Notes under the pieces: model-generated
Told to the model about the DNA's origin: nothing
The model's database searches: none
What the model saw: only the letters and a program-made list of their open reading frames with translations
Shown: positions 1 through 9,418 of the stretch, piece by piece
Layout: each line of letters opens with the position of its first letter
How positions within the stretch are numbered: the stretch's first letter is position 1
DNA from: Rhodanobacter humi
GTDB taxonomy: Bacteria > Pseudomonadota > Gammaproteobacteria > Xanthomonadales > Rhodanobacteraceae
NCBI RefSeq assembly: GCF_041107455.1
Contig: NZ_JBGBPY010000001.1
Coordinates: forward strand, 930,001 to 994,000
DNA length: 64,000 nucleotides
Direction of reading: 5' to 3'
Translations under genes and position numbers: made by a program

Positions 1-193
1 CGCCGTGCTGGCCGTGCTCACGGTTGCCGCCTCGATCGTGGGCGATCTGCTGGAAAGCCTGATGAAGCGCCATGCGCAGGTGAAGGATTCGGGCACGATC
101 TTCCCCGGCCACGGCGGCCTGCTGGATCGCATGGACAGCGTGTTCGCCGCATTGCCGGTGTTCGCCCTGGGCCTGTGGCTGCTGGGGATATGA
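1..193 (+). CDS. cdsA: Phosphatidate cytidylyltransferase, C-terminal part (partial)
   Basis: Only the last ~63 codons are present; the gene begins before the window. The fragment contains the CdsA family signature almost perfectly: a KR pair followed by VKDSG, then [13 protein letters not shown]. The enzyme makes CDP-diacylglycerol from phosphatidic acid and CTP in the inner membrane, and the Asp and His residues of this signature form the catalytic/metal site. A hydrophobic segment ([17 protein letters not shown]) closes the protein, as expected for the last membrane helix. It sits upstream of dxr, the usual order in this lineage. Stop TGA at 191-193. Confidence 0.93.
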   Translation, partial: AVLAVLTVAASIVGDLLESLMKRHAQVKDSGTIFPGHGGLLDRMDSVFAALPVFALGLWLLGI

Positions 194-198
194 AAGGC

Positions 199-316
199 CG
201 GGAGTCGGAAACAGGGAGCAGGGAATCGAACCGCGGTGCGCGGCTCGTGCCGCGCGCCAGCAAACTCGCCAATAATCCGCTTTTCCTGTTCCCCATTCCC
301 GACTCCCGATTCCCCC
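199..316. repeat. GGGARTCGG-type imperfect inverted repeat
   Basis: The cdsA-dxr gap has a left arm rich in GGGAGTCGG and GGGAATCG (about 199-229) and a right arm rich in CCCATTCCCGACTCCCGATTCCC units (about 290-316). The arms are roughly complementary. Similar short G/A-rich repeats are familiar from xanthomonad intergenic regions. The complementarity is imperfect and no transcription signal was recognised. Confidence 0.4.
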
Positions 317-332
317 GCAAGAGACACAGGCC

Positions 333-1508
333 ATGAAACGCGTCGCCGTCATGGGCGCCACCGGCTCGATCGGCGCCAGCACGCTGGACGTGATCGCGCG
401 GCATCCGGACCGCTTCCGCGCCAGCGTGCTCAGCGCGCACCGCAACGTGGATGCGCTGGCGGCGCTGTGCGCCACGCATCGCCCCGAACTGGCGGTGATC
501 GCCGAGCCCGCGCTGGAAGGCGAGCTGGCGCGCCGGCTCGCCGCAGCCGGCGTGCGCTGCGAGGTGGCCAGCGGCCATCACGCGCTCACCGCCGCCGCAT
601 CCGGCACGTTGTGCGACACCGTGGTGGCCGCGATCGTCGGCGCCGCGGGGCTGGACTCCACGCTGGCCGCCGCGCGGGCAGGCAAGCGCCTGCTGCTGGC
701 GAACAAGGAATCCATCGTGCTCGGTGGCCCGCTGCTGCTGGAGGCGCTGCGCGCCGGTGGCGGCGAACTGATCCCGGTCGACTCCGAACACAACGCGATC
801 TTCCAGTGCCTGCCCGGCGGTCGTCCGGAGCTGGCGAAGAGCGGCGTGCGCCGGCTGATCCTCACCGCCTCCGGTGGCCCGTTCCGCGGCCGCACACGCG
901 CCGAACTGGCGACGGTGACGCCGGACCAGGCCTGCAAGCATCCGAAGTGGTCGATGGGCCGCAAGATCTCGGTGGATTCGGCCACCCTGATGAACAAGGG
1001 CCTGGAAGTGATCGAGGCGCACCACCTGTTCGGCGCGGACGCCGACGCGATCGAGGTGGCGGTGCACCCGCAGAGCCTGGTGCACTCGCTGGTGGAATAC
1101 GTGGACGGCTCGGTGCTGGCCCAGCTCGGCAACCCGGACATGCGTACCGCGATCGCCCATGCGCTGGCCTGGCCCGAACGCGTGGCATCGGGCGTGACGC
1201 CGCTGGACCTCGCCACTTGCGGCGCACTGGAATTCGAGGCGCCGGATCTGGACACTTTCCGCTGCCTCGCCCTCGCCTACCAGGCGCTGCGCGCGGGTGG
1301 CGACGCGCCGGCGATCCTGAACGCGGCGAACGAGGTGGCGGTGGAGGCCTTCCTGGCCGGCGCCCTGCCGTTCCTCGCCATCGCCGAGGTGGTGGAGGGT
1401 GTGCTGGCGGAACTGCCGCCGCTTGCCGTGGTCGATGTGGAGTCTCTGGTCGCACGCGACGGCGAGGCGCGGGCCGCGGCCCGGCGCATGCTGCGGCGGG
1501 CTTGCTGA
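333..1508 (+). CDS. dxr: 1-deoxy-D-xylulose 5-phosphate reductoisomerase
   Basis: 391 residues, the usual length for Dxr/IspC. It converts DXP to 2-C-methyl-D-erythritol 4-phosphate with NADPH and a divalent metal, the first committed step of the MEP isoprenoid pathway in the cytoplasm. The NADPH-binding GATGSIG loop lies at residues 8-14, LLANKES near 122-127, the metal/substrate segment PVDSEHNA near 148-155, and the [18 protein letters not shown] segment near 215-233. The ATG at 333 places the Rossmann loop at the very N-terminus as in homologues. It follows cdsA and precedes rseP, probably one transcription unit. Confidence 0.97.
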   Translation: MKRVAVMGATGSIGASTLDVIARHPDRFRASVLSAHRNVDALAALCATHRPELAVIAEPALEGELARRLAAAGVRCEVASGHHALTAAASGTLCDTVVAAIVGAAGLDSTLAAARAGKRLLLANKESIVLGGPLLLEALRAGGGELIPVDSEHNAIFQCLPGGRPELAKSGVRRLILTASGGPFRGRTRAELATVTPDQACKHPKWSMGRKISVDSATLMNKGLEVIEAHHLFGADADAIEVAVHPQSLVHSLVEYVDGSVLAQLGNPDMRTAIAHALAWPERVASGVTPLDLATCGALEFEAPDLDTFRCLALAYQALRAGGDAPAILNAANEVAVEAFLAGALPFLAIAEVVEGVLAELPPLAVVDVESLVARDGEARAAARRMLRRAC

Positions 1509-1544
1509 TATCCTGTCACCCTTGATTTCCTGCCACGGCGCTTG

Positions 1545-2891
1545 ATGACTTCCTTTTTCGGCTCGGTGTTCTGGTTGCTGGTCACGCTGGGCGTGCTGGT
1601 GACCTTCCATGAGTTCGGCCATTACTGGGTCGCGCGCCGCTGCGGCGTGAAGGTGCTGCGCTTCTCGGTGGGCTTCGGCAAGGCGGTGTGGAAGCGCATC
1701 GGCCGCGATGGCTGCGAGTACCAGATCGCCGCGATCCCGCTGGGCGGCTACGTGAAGATGCTGGACGCCCGCGAGGGCGTGGTGCCGCCGCAGTTCCAGA
1801 ACCAGGAATTCACCACGCAGCCGGTGTGGAAACGCATCCTGATCGTGCTGGCCGGACCGGGCTTCAACCTGATCTTCACCGTGGCCGCGCTGTGGCTGAT
1901 GTTCATGCTGGGCCGGCCCGACGCGGCGCCGATCGTCACCGCCAAGCCGCAGAGCATGGCGGCGCTGGCGGGCATCCAGCCGGGCGACCGCATCCTCCGC
2001 GTCGGCGGCCGCGAGGTGGATACCTGGAGCGATTCGCTGGACGCGGTGGCCAACGGCCTGCTGGGCCGCACCCCGCTGCCGCTGGACGTGCGCGACCCCG
2101 ACGGCACGCAGCGACAGCTCGTGCTGCCGCTGGACAAGCTGCCGCCCGGCCAGACCATCGATCAGTACTTCACTACCCTGGGCCTGCGGTTGGCGTCGCC
2201 GGCCGCGGTGGCCGCCACCGTGCTGGACGACCAGCCCGCCGCGCTGGCCGGCATGCAGGGCGGCGACCGCATCCTCAGCGTGGACGGCAAGCCGGTGTCG
2301 GATTTCGAGACGCTGGGCAAGCTGGTGCAACAAGGTGCGGTGGAGTCGCCGAAACTGGCGATCGTGGTCGAGCGCAACGGCCGGACGATTCCGCTGGAAG
2401 TCGTGGCGAAACGCGAGTCGCTGCAGGGCCAGCCTGCCGACTGGATGATCGGCATCGGCGCACCGCCGATGGAAACCGCCACGCTGCGCTACGGGCCCGT
2501 GCGCGCGCTGCGCGAAGCGTTGGCCGGCACTTGGCGCCAGGTCACCCAGACCTTCGGCATGATAGCCAAGATGCTGGGCGGCGAGGCTTCCACCAAGAAC
2601 CTGTCCAGCGTGATCGGCATCGCGCAGATGGCCAATGCCAGCGCCCACATGGGCTTGGCCTGGTTCCTGCAATTCCTCGCCATGGTGTCGCTGAGCCTGG
2701 CGGTGCTGAACCTGCTGCCGATCCCCGTCTTGGATGGCGGCCACCTGCTGTATTACCTTATCGAGTTGCTCAAGGGCAGCCCGCTCAGCGAGCAGGCCAT
2801 GGCGATCGGCCAATACATCGGGCTGGTGCTGCTGTTCAGCCTGATGGGCCTGGTGTTCTACAACGACATCCATCGCCTGCTGCTGTCGTGA
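1545..2891 (+). CDS. rseP: RIP metalloprotease RseP (site-2 protease)
   Basis: 448 residues. Inner-membrane zinc protease that cleaves anti-sigma factors such as RseA within the membrane during the sigma-E envelope stress response. The zinc motif HEFGH is at residues 22-26 in the first membrane helix, and the second metal-ligand motif LDGGH has its Asp at about 397. Two PDZ-like segments lie between (about 115-290; GIQPGDRILRVGG and GMQGGDRILSVDG). Four hydrophobic helices are visible. A TTG three bases upstream at 1542 is also possible, but ATG at 1545 is preferred. It lies between dxr and bamA, as in many proteobacteria. Confidence 0.96.
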   Translation: MTSFFGSVFWLLVTLGVLVTFHEFGHYWVARRCGVKVLRFSVGFGKAVWKRIGRDGCEYQIAAIPLGGYVKMLDAREGVVPPQFQNQEFTTQPVWKRILIVLAGPGFNLIFTVAALWLMFMLGRPDAAPIVTAKPQSMAALAGIQPGDRILRVGGREVDTWSDSLDAVANGLLGRTPLPLDVRDPDGTQRQLVLPLDKLPPGQTIDQYFTTLGLRLASPAAVAATVLDDQPAALAGMQGGDRILSVDGKPVSDFETLGKLVQQGAVESPKLAIVVERNGRTIPLEVVAKRESLQGQPADWMIGIGAPPMETATLRYGPVRALREALAGTWRQVTQTFGMIAKMLGGEASTKNLSSVIGIAQMANASAHMGLAWFLQFLAMVSLSLAVLNLLPIPVLDGGHLLYYLIELLKGSPLSEQAMAIGQYIGLVLLFSLMGLVFYNDIHRLLLS

Positions 2892-3077
2892 CGCCGATGA
2901 TCCGTGCTCCCGGTTCGTCGACGCCGCAAACGTTCGTGCCGGCCGCGCCATCGCGCGGCGGCTTGTTGCATCCGGTGCCCCTCGCGGGCACCTGCTCTTT
3001 CTCGCGACAGGGCCCTGCCCTGCCGCGTGCCTTGATCGGGCCGGCGGCCTGATCGAAACCCTCCACCGGAATCGACG

Positions 3078-5504
3078 ATGAAGCGTATCGCCGCCCTGCT
3101 GCTGCTTGCCTCCCTCTCCGCCAACGCGTTCGCCTTCGATCCGTTCGTGATCTCGGATATCCGCATCGACGGCCTCTCGCGCATCTCCGCCGGCACGGTG
3201 TTCAACTACCTGCCGATGAGCCGCGGCGACCGCATGACCGACGCCACCGCGCAGCGGGCGATCCGCGCGCTGTACCAGACCAAGTTCTTCAGCGACGTGG
3301 AGATGGAGCGCGACGGCAACATCCTGGTGATCAAGGTGGTGGAGCGGCCGTCGATCGCGAAGCTCACCATCCGCGGCAACAAGGACATCAAGACCGACGA
3401 CCTCAAGAAGGGCCTGAAGTCGATCGGCCTGGCCGAGGGCGAGACCTTCGACCGGCTGGCGCTGGACAACGTGCAGCAGGAGCTGATCCACCAGTACTAC
3501 AACCGCGGCAAGTACAGCGTCTCGGTGATCCCGCACGTGGTGCGGCTGGAACGCAACCGCGTGGCGATCGACATCGAGATCCGCGAAGGCCAGGTGGCGA
3601 AGATCAAGGAGATCAACATCGTCGGCAACCACGCGTTCACCGACAAGCAGATCCGCGACGGCTTCGAGCTGGGCACGCCGAACTGGATGTCCTGGTACTC
3701 CAAGAACGACCAGTACTCGCGCGAGAAGCTCTCCGGCGACCTGGAGAAGCTGCAGTCCTACTACATGGACCGCGGCTACGCCGACTTCGGCGTCGATTCC
3801 ACCCAGGTGACGATCGCGCCGGACAAGCAGTCGATGTACCTCGCCGCCGACGTCAAGGAAGGCGAGATCTACAAGATCTCCGACGTGAAGCTGCTCGGCA
3901 CCCTGGTGCTGCCGGAAACCACGCTGCGCCAGCTGGTGTTCGTCAAGCCGGGCGAGGTGTTCAACCGCGGCGCGATCGAGGCCAGCACCAAGGCGATCAA
4001 GGCGCTGCTGGCCAACATCGGCTACGCCTACGCCAAGGTCACGCCGTACCCGAAGCTCGACAAGGACAAGCGCACCGTCGACCTTACGCTCTACATCGAA
4101 CCGGGCCAGCGCGTGTACGTGCGCCGGGTGGTCTTCGAGGGCAACACACGCACCGAGGACGACGTGCTGCGCCGCCAGATGCGCCAGCTCGAGGGCTCCT
4201 GGTACTCGCAGGCGGCGATCGACCGCTCGAAGATCCGCCTGCAGCAGCTGGGCTACTTCAAGAAGGTCGACATCGACAAGAAGAAGGTGCCCGGCTCCGA
4301 CGACCAGGTCGACGTCACCGTCAAGGTCGAGGAGCAGTCCGCCGGCAGCCTGCAGTTCGGCGTCGGCTACTCGCAGTACTCGGGCATCATCCTGTCCGCC
4401 TCGGTGTCGCAGCGCAATCTGTTCGGCACCGGCGACAGCGTGTCGGTGAGCGGTGAGCGCAGCAGCTACTACACCAAGTTCAACGTCAACTACTACAACC
4501 CCTCGCTCACCGACAACGGCGTGGGCATCGGCTACAGCGCCACCTACTCCAAGACCGACTACGGCAACGTCGACAACAGCGAGTTTGCGAACTACTCCAC
4601 CAGCCAGAAGGCGTTCTCCACCTACCTCGGCCTGCCGATCACCGACTTCCAGAGCATCCGCGCCGGCATCGGCCTCAGCAGCAACAAGATCAACTCGATC
4701 CCCGGCTACACGCCGCAGCAGCTGGTCGACTACCAGAACGAGATCGGCAACTACACGATCCACTCGACGATCGGCACGCTGGGTTGGAACCTCGACACCC
4801 GCAACGGCTACTGGGCGCCCACCCGCGGCGGCGTGCTGTCGCTGAACGCCGAGGTGGCGCTGCCGAGCTCCACCGTGAAGTACTGGAAGCTGACCGGCGA
4901 GGCGAACCACTACTGGCCGATCGGCCACGGCTTCGTGCTCTACCTCGACGGCCAGGTGGGCTACGGCAAGACCTACGGCCAGAACGGCATCAGCGACACG
5001 CAGTTCGACCAGCTCAAGGCCGCCTACGCCGCCAACGGCCAGACCCTGACCGACGTGCGCAACGACTTCCCGTTCTGGGAGAACTTCTACTCCGGCGGCG
5101 TGCGCGACGTGCGTGGCTTCCAGGACAACACGCTGGGCCCGCGCATCTGCTCCGGCACCGGCACACCCAATGCGAGCGGCATCTGCAACGGCAGCTACTA
5201 CTCCTACGCGCAGCCGGTCGGCGGCGCGTTCAAGGTGCTGGGCACGGCCGAGCTGTACCTGCCGCTGCCCTTCCTCAAGGACGTCAACACCGCTCGCGTG
5301 TCCTGGTTCGTCGACGTGGGCAACGCCTATGCGAACTGGCAGAGCTTCAGCGCCAGCACGCTGCGCGCCTCCACCGGCCTGTCGCTGCACTGGCAGGCGC
5401 CGATCGGCCCGATGATCATCAACTTCGCGCTGCCGTTCCGCACCCAGGCTGACGACGGCCACTACGAGGAACGCATCCAGTTCACCTTCGGCTCCACGTT
5501 CTGA
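3078..5504 (+). CDS. bamA: Outer membrane protein assembly factor BamA
   Basis: 808 residues. Central subunit of the BAM complex, which folds beta-barrel proteins into the outer membrane. A signal peptide (MKRIAALLLLASLSANAFAF) is followed by five POTRA domains (about 22-420) and a 16-strand barrel. The conserved VRGF motif of loop 6 is near residues 678-681 (VRDVRGFQDN), and the chain ends in an aromatic outer-membrane sorting signal, FTFGSTF. A 186-bp gap separates it from rseP. lpxD follows about 100 bp downstream, after a strong hairpin, and no skp/ompH gene lies in between. Confidence 0.97.
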   Translation: MKRIAALLLLASLSANAFAFDPFVISDIRIDGLSRISAGTVFNYLPMSRGDRMTDATAQRAIRALYQTKFFSDVEMERDGNILVIKVVERPSIAKLTIRGNKDIKTDDLKKGLKSIGLAEGETFDRLALDNVQQELIHQYYNRGKYSVSVIPHVVRLERNRVAIDIEIREGQVAKIKEINIVGNHAFTDKQIRDGFELGTPNWMSWYSKNDQYSREKLSGDLEKLQSYYMDRGYADFGVDSTQVTIAPDKQSMYLAADVKEGEIYKISDVKLLGTLVLPETTLRQLVFVKPGEVFNRGAIEASTKAIKALLANIGYAYAKVTPYPKLDKDKRTVDLTLYIEPGQRVYVRRVVFEGNTRTEDDVLRRQMRQLEGSWYSQAAIDRSKIRLQQLGYFKKVDIDKKKVPGSDDQVDVTVKVEEQSAGSLQFGVGYSQYSGIILSASVSQRNLFGTGDSVSVSGERSSYYTKFNVNYYNPSLTDNGVGIGYSATYSKTDYGNVDNSEFANYSTSQKAFSTYLGLPITDFQSIRAGIGLSSNKINSIPGYTPQQLVDYQNEIGNYTIHSTIGTLGWNLDTRNGYWAPTRGGVLSLNAEVALPSSTVKYWKLTGEANHYWPIGHGFVLYLDGQVGYGKTYGQNGISDTQFDQLKAAYAANGQTLTDVRNDFPFWENFYSGGVRDVRGFQDNTLGPRICSGTGTPNASGICNGSYYSYAQPVGGAFKVLGTAELYLPLPFLKDVNTARVSWFVDVGNAYANWQSFSASTLRASTGLSLHWQAPIGPMIINFALPFRTQADDGHYEERIQFTFGSTF

Positions 5505-5524
5505 CCGGGCGGAACCACGTCGCA

Positions 5525-5560
5525 CAAGCGAAAAGCGCGGCTTGCCGCGCTTTTCGCTTG
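5525..5560. terminator. Bidirectional intrinsic terminator-like hairpin after bamA
   Basis: A 16-bp perfect stem with a CTTG loop (5541-5544) lies 20 bp after the bamA stop. The stem carries AAAA on the left and TTTT on the right around GCGCGG/CCGCGC, giving U-tracts on both strands. It lies 45 bp before the lpxD start, so lpxD expression either passes through it or depends on a promoter not identified here. Confidence 0.75.
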
Positions 5561-5604
5561 TTGGTCCCGGCCGATACAATCACGAGCCCGACGCGGAGAC
5601 GCCC

Positions 5605-6651
5605 TTGAGCCAGCATCCCAGCCATACCTTCGCCAGCCATTCCCTTGCAGAGCTGGCCGAACGCTTCGGCCTGCGCCTGCAGGGCGACGGCGGCCGCCGC
5701 ATCGAGGGCGTCGCCACGCTCGCGCATGCGCAGGCTGGACAGATCAGCTTCCTCTCCACCGGCAAGTACGCCGCGCAACTGGCCGCCACCAACGCCGGCG
5801 CGGTGATCCTGCGCGAGGAACACCTGGCCGACTGCCCGGTCGACGCGCTGGTCGCCGCCGATCCCTACGTGGCCTACGCGAAGATCGCCGCGCTGTACGA
5901 GCGCCTGCCGGCTGCCGCTCCCGGCATCCATCCCAGCGCGGTGGTGGACGTCGGCGCGAAGGTCGCCCCCGGCGCCAGCATCGGCCCGTGCTGCGTGATC
6001 GAACGCGGCGCGACAGTCGAGGACGGCGCCGTGCTCGGCCCGCACTGCATCGTGGGCGAAGACTGCATCGTGGGCGCCCAGTCGCGCCTGGTGGCGCGGG
6101 TGACCCTGGTGACGCGGGTGACGCTGGGCCGGCGCGTGCTGGTTCACCCGGGCGTAGTGATCGGTTCGGACGGCTTCGGCCTCGCCTTCGAGCGCGACCA
6201 CTGGCTGAAGATCCCCCAACTCGGCGGCGTGCGCATCGGCGACGACTGCGAGATCGGCGCGAACACCACGATCGACCGCGGCGCGCTGGACGACACCGTG
6301 CTGGAGGAAGACGTGCGCCTCGACAACCAGATCCAGATCGCCCACAACGTGCACGTGGGTGCGCACACCGCCATGGCCGGCTGCGCCGCAGTGGCCGGCA
6401 GCGCCAGGATCGGCCGCTGGTGCCAGATCGGCGGCAATGCCGGCGTGCTGGGCCATCTCGAACTGGCCGACCGGGTTACCATTACCGCCAAGAGCCTGGT
6501 CACGCACTCGATACGCGAGCCGGGTGAGTATTCCTCCGGCACCCCGCTGCAGGACAACCGCCAGTGGCGCAAGAGCGCAGCCCGCTTCAAGCACCTGGAC
6601 GATTTCGCGCGCCGTCTCTCGGCGCTGGAGAAGGACAACAACGATGAGTGA
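5605..6651 (+). CDS. lpxD: UDP-3-O-(3-hydroxyacyl)glucosamine N-acyltransferase
   Basis: 348 residues from TTG at 5605, chosen because GGAGA lies just upstream and the first hydrophobic/LpxD N-terminal segment (TFASHSLAELAERFGLRL) then starts normally; upstream in-frame codons fall in the terminator hairpin. LpxD adds the N-linked hydroxyacyl chain in lipid A synthesis. A left-handed beta-helix of hexapeptide repeats runs from about residue 105 to 320. The predicted catalytic base is His247 in IAHNVHVG. The stop overlaps the fabZ start in ATGAGTGA, implying translational coupling. Confidence 0.95.
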   Translation: MSQHPSHTFASHSLAELAERFGLRLQGDGGRRIEGVATLAHAQAGQISFLSTGKYAAQLAATNAGAVILREEHLADCPVDALVAADPYVAYAKIAALYERLPAAAPGIHPSAVVDVGAKVAPGASIGPCCVIERGATVEDGAVLGPHCIVGEDCIVGAQSRLVARVTLVTRVTLGRRVLVHPGVVIGSDGFGLAFERDHWLKIPQLGGVRIGDDCEIGANTTIDRGALDDTVLEEDVRLDNQIQIAHNVHVGAHTAMAGCAAVAGSARIGRWCQIGGNAGVLGHLELADRVTITAKSLVTHSIREPGEYSSGTPLQDNRQWRKSAARFKHLDDFARRLSALEKDNNDE

Positions 6652-7117
6652 CGCCCCCGCCCCCGTGATCCTGCCGGTGAACGTGGAACAGATCCAGCAG
6701 TTGCTGCCACATCGCTATCCGTTCCTGCTGGTCGACCGCGTGGTCGAGATCGTGCCCGACCAGAGCGTGGTGGCGATCAAGAACGTCACCATCAACGAGC
6801 CGTTCTTCAACGGCCACTTCCCCGGCCACCCGGTGATGCCGGGCGTGCTGATCGTGGAGGCGATGGCGCAGGCCGCCGGCCTGCTCACCCAGCTCAGCAA
6901 CCGCATGCGGGGCAACACTGCCAGCCCGCTGTTCTACCTGGTCAAGGTGGACAACGCGCGCTTCAGCGCGCCGGTGGTGCCGGGCGACCAGCTGCGGCTG
7001 GAAGTGTCGGTGAAGCGCGTGATGCGCGGCATGGGTCTGTTCGCCGCGCGCACCCTGGTGGACGGCAAGGAAGTGGCCAGCTGCGAACTGATGTGCGCGG
7101 CGAGGTCGGACAAATGA
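6644..7117 (+). CDS. fabZ: 3-hydroxyacyl-[acyl-carrier-protein] dehydratase FabZ
   Basis: 157 residues, single hot-dog fold. It dehydrates 3-hydroxyacyl-ACP in fatty acid elongation and competes with LpxA and LpxD for the same hydroxyacyl-ACP pool, which explains its place between them. The catalytic His58 lies in [12 protein letters not shown] and Glu72 in LIVEAMAQ. The N-terminal [14 protein letters not shown] is the usual FabZ sequence. The start overlaps lpxD by 8 bases, and its stop overlaps the lpxA start in ATGA. Confidence 0.97.
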   Translation: MSDAPAPVILPVNVEQIQQLLPHRYPFLLVDRVVEIVPDQSVVAIKNVTINEPFFNGHFPGHPVMPGVLIVEAMAQAAGLLTQLSNRMRGNTASPLFYLVKVDNARFSAPVVPGDQLRLEVSVKRVMRGMGLFAARTLVDGKEVASCELMCAARSDK

Positions 7118-7902
7118 CCCAAGCCGCCTCGATCCACCCCACTGCGCAGGTCGACCCCGCCGCGAAGATCGGCGCCAACGTCGGCATCGGCGCCTACAGC
7201 GTGATCGGCGCCGAGGTGGAGATCGGCGACGGCACGGTGATCGGCCCGCATGTGGTGATCGAGGGGCCGACCCGGATCGGGCGCGACAACCGTATCTCCC
7301 AGTTCGCCTCGATCGGCAACTCGCCGCAGGACAAGAAGTGGGAAGGCGAGCGCACCGAACTGGTGATCGGCGACCGCAACCTGATCCGCGAGTTCGTCAC
7401 CATCAACCGCGGCACCGGCGACGGCGGCGGCATCACCCGCATCGGCGACGACAACTGGCTGCTGGCCTACGTGCACATCGCGCACGACTGCCAGGTAGGC
7501 AACCACACCGTGTTCTCCAACTACTCGGCGCTGGCCGGGCACGTGGAGATCGGCGACTGGGTGATCATCTCCGGCTACGCCGGCGTGCACCAGTTCTGCA
7601 AGGTCGGCGCGCACGCCTTCATCGCGATGGGCTGCCTGGTCGGCTCCGACGTGCCGCCGTTCCTGATGATGGCGAACGAGCAGCACGGCCGCCCGCGCGG
7701 CATCAACAGCGAGGGCCTGAAGCGCCGCGGTTTCGACGGCGCGCGCATTTCCTCGATCAAGCGCGCCTACCGCACCCTGTACATGGCCGGCCTCTCCCTG
7801 CCCGAGGCGCGCGAGCAGCTCGTCGCGCAGGCTGAGGACAGCGCCGACGTGCGCGCGATGCTCGACTTCATCGACCGCAGCGAGAGGGCATTGGCCCGAT
7901 AA
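7114..7902 (+). CDS. lpxA: Acyl-[ACP]-UDP-N-acetylglucosamine O-acyltransferase
   Basis: 262 residues. First enzyme of lipid A synthesis, transferring a 3-hydroxyacyl group from ACP to the 3-OH of UDP-GlcNAc. The N-terminal two thirds is a hexapeptide-repeat beta-helix. The catalytic His is in HIAHDC (residues 121-126, His124 by comparison with E. coli His125). The C-terminal helical domain includes the [13 protein letters not shown] segment. ATG at 7114 overlaps the fabZ stop; an upstream in-frame start at 7093 lies inside fabZ and is less likely. Confidence 0.97.
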   Translation: MTQAASIHPTAQVDPAAKIGANVGIGAYSVIGAEVEIGDGTVIGPHVVIEGPTRIGRDNRISQFASIGNSPQDKKWEGERTELVIGDRNLIREFVTINRGTGDGGGITRIGDDNWLLAYVHIAHDCQVGNHTVFSNYSALAGHVEIGDWVIISGYAGVHQFCKVGAHAFIAMGCLVGSDVPPFLMMANEQHGRPRGINSEGLKRRGFDGARISSIKRAYRTLYMAGLSLPEAREQLVAQAEDSADVRAMLDFIDRSERALAR

Positions 7903-8022
7903 GCGCCGCCGATATGCGCCCCGCATATCGGCAAATCAGGTACGCGCTCTGGCTCTTGGAGCCGGGATTCGGCAAAGCGTTGCGCGCCCGTAGTTCACAG
8001 GCAGGGCATTACACTCCCCCGC

Positions 8023-9234
8023 ATGAGCAGCGCCGCGCCAACCGAATCCCCCCTCATCGCCCTCCTCGCCGGCGAAGACTCCGGCGACCAGCTCGGCGCC
8101 GACCTGATCGCCGCGCTGCGCCAACGCTACCCGCACGCCCGCTTCGTCGGCATCGGCGGCAAGCGCATGCAGGCACAGGGTTTCGAATCCTGGTTCGACA
8201 TCCGCGAACTGTCGCTGTTCGGCCTCGCCGAAGTGGTGTCGCACCTGCCGCGCCTGCTGAATCTGCGCAAGGCACTGGTCGCGCGCCTGCTCGCCGCGCA
8301 ACCCGCCGTGGTGGTCGGCATCGATGCGCCGGACTTCAACCTTGGCGTGGAGCAGCGGCTCAAGCAGGCCGGCCTGCGCACCGTTCATTACGTCAGCCCC
8401 TCGGTGTGGGCGTGGCGCGAAAAGCGCGCCGAAAAGATCGGCCGTTCGGCCGACCGCGTGCTGTGCCTGTTCCCGATGGAGCCCGCGATCTATGCGAAAC
8501 ACGGCGTCGATGCGCGCTTCACCGGCCACCCGCTGGCCGACCGCTTCCCGCTGGTGTCCGACCGCGCCGCCGCCCGAGACGCACTGCAGTTGCCGCAGGA
8601 TGCGCCGGTGCTGGCCGTGTTGCCGGGCAGCCGCGGCAGCGAGCTGGCCCGGCTGGGCGAACCTTTCCTCGACGCCGCGCGGCGCGTGGCCGCCGCCCTG
8701 CCCGGCCTGCGCGTGGTGATCCCCGCCGCCAACCCGCGCATGCTGGAACGGCTGCGCGCCCTGATCGCCAGGACACCGCAGGACGCCGCCGCCTTGCAGT
8801 TGCTGGACGGGCAGGCCCACGAGGCGATGCAGGCCGCCGACGTGGTGCTGCTGGCCTCCGGCACCGCCACGCTGGAGGCGATGCTGGCCAAGCGGCCGAT
8901 GGTGGTGGGTTACCGCGTCGCGCCCGCCAGCTACCGCATCGCCAGGCTGCTGCGCATGCTCAAGACCGACGTCTACGCGCTGCCGAACATTCTCGCCCGC
9001 GCCTGCGGCATGGGCGAGCATGTCGTGCTGGCGCCCGAACTGATGCAGGACGACTGCACCGCCGCGAAACTCGCCGACGCCGTGCTTGCGCTGTTCAACG
9101 ACAGCGAACGCCGCGGCGCCATCGTGGCCGCGTTCGAGCAGCTGCACCGGGCCTTGCGCGCGGAGCTGGAGGGCGGTGCGGCGGAAGCGGCGGCCGGGGC
9201 GATTGGGGAGTTGATAGAGCCAGGGCATGCATGA
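8023..9234 (+). CDS. lpxB: Lipid-A-disaccharide synthase
   Basis: 403 residues, a family GT19 glycosyltransferase that condenses UDP-2,3-diacylglucosamine with lipid X to give the tetraacyl disaccharide at the inner membrane. The N-terminal GEDSGDQLGADLI loop (about residues 17-29) and LPGSRGSEL (about 205) are family hallmarks; YVSPSVWAW and FPMEPAIYAKH are also characteristic. About 120 bp separate it from lpxA, longer than the earlier overlaps in this operon. A repeat cluster follows the gene. Confidence 0.96.
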   Translation: MSSAAPTESPLIALLAGEDSGDQLGADLIAALRQRYPHARFVGIGGKRMQAQGFESWFDIRELSLFGLAEVVSHLPRLLNLRKALVARLLAAQPAVVVGIDAPDFNLGVEQRLKQAGLRTVHYVSPSVWAWREKRAEKIGRSADRVLCLFPMEPAIYAKHGVDARFTGHPLADRFPLVSDRAAARDALQLPQDAPVLAVLPGSRGSELARLGEPFLDAARRVAAALPGLRVVIPAANPRMLERLRALIARTPQDAAALQLLDGQAHEAMQAADVVLLASGTATLEAMLAKRPMVVGYRVAPASYRIARLLRMLKTDVYALPNILARACGMGEHVVLAPELMQDDCTAAKLADAVLALFNDSERRGAIVAAFEQLHRALRAELEGGAAEAAAGAIGELIEPGHA

Positions 9235-9235
9235 C

Positions 9236-9375
9236 TTTCTCCCTCTCCCCTTTGGGGAGAGGGTTGGGGTGAGGGGACACGTTGCAACTAGGCTGGACCG
9301 GAGCACGCTCTGATCCAACCCATCGCAAGCCCCGACCCCTCTCCTCAATCCTCTCCCGCAAGCGGGAGAGGAGGC
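9236..9375. repeat. Two CCCTCTCCC palindromic repeats between lpxB and rnhB
   Basis: One perfect 10-bp hairpin at 9241-9263 (CCCTCTCCCC, loop TTT, then its complement) and a second at 9350-9371 (CCTCTCCCGC, loop AA, GCGGGAGAGG). The sequence between is low-complexity C/T- and G-rich. Related units recur in this window near 40512-40534, in the 50.1-51.0 kb island and at 55199-55224, and a diverged form sits inside dnaE. They resemble REP-type elements. Confidence 0.7.
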
Positions 9376-9418
9376 GAACGCGCCGAGCGGGCCCGCATTC
9401 TCCAACGTCTTTGCGAAC

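Noticed and set aside
217-240. GGGAATCGAACC resembling the T-arm of a minus-strand tRNA
   Set aside because: No acceptor stem or anticodon arm can be folded around it; it belongs to a GGGARTCGG repeat.
18-5579. A very long open frame on the minus strand opposite dxr, rseP and bamA
   Set aside because: It is a GC-driven antisense shadow: composition is Arg/Ala/His/Gln-rich and no domain is visible, while the + strand holds clear genes.
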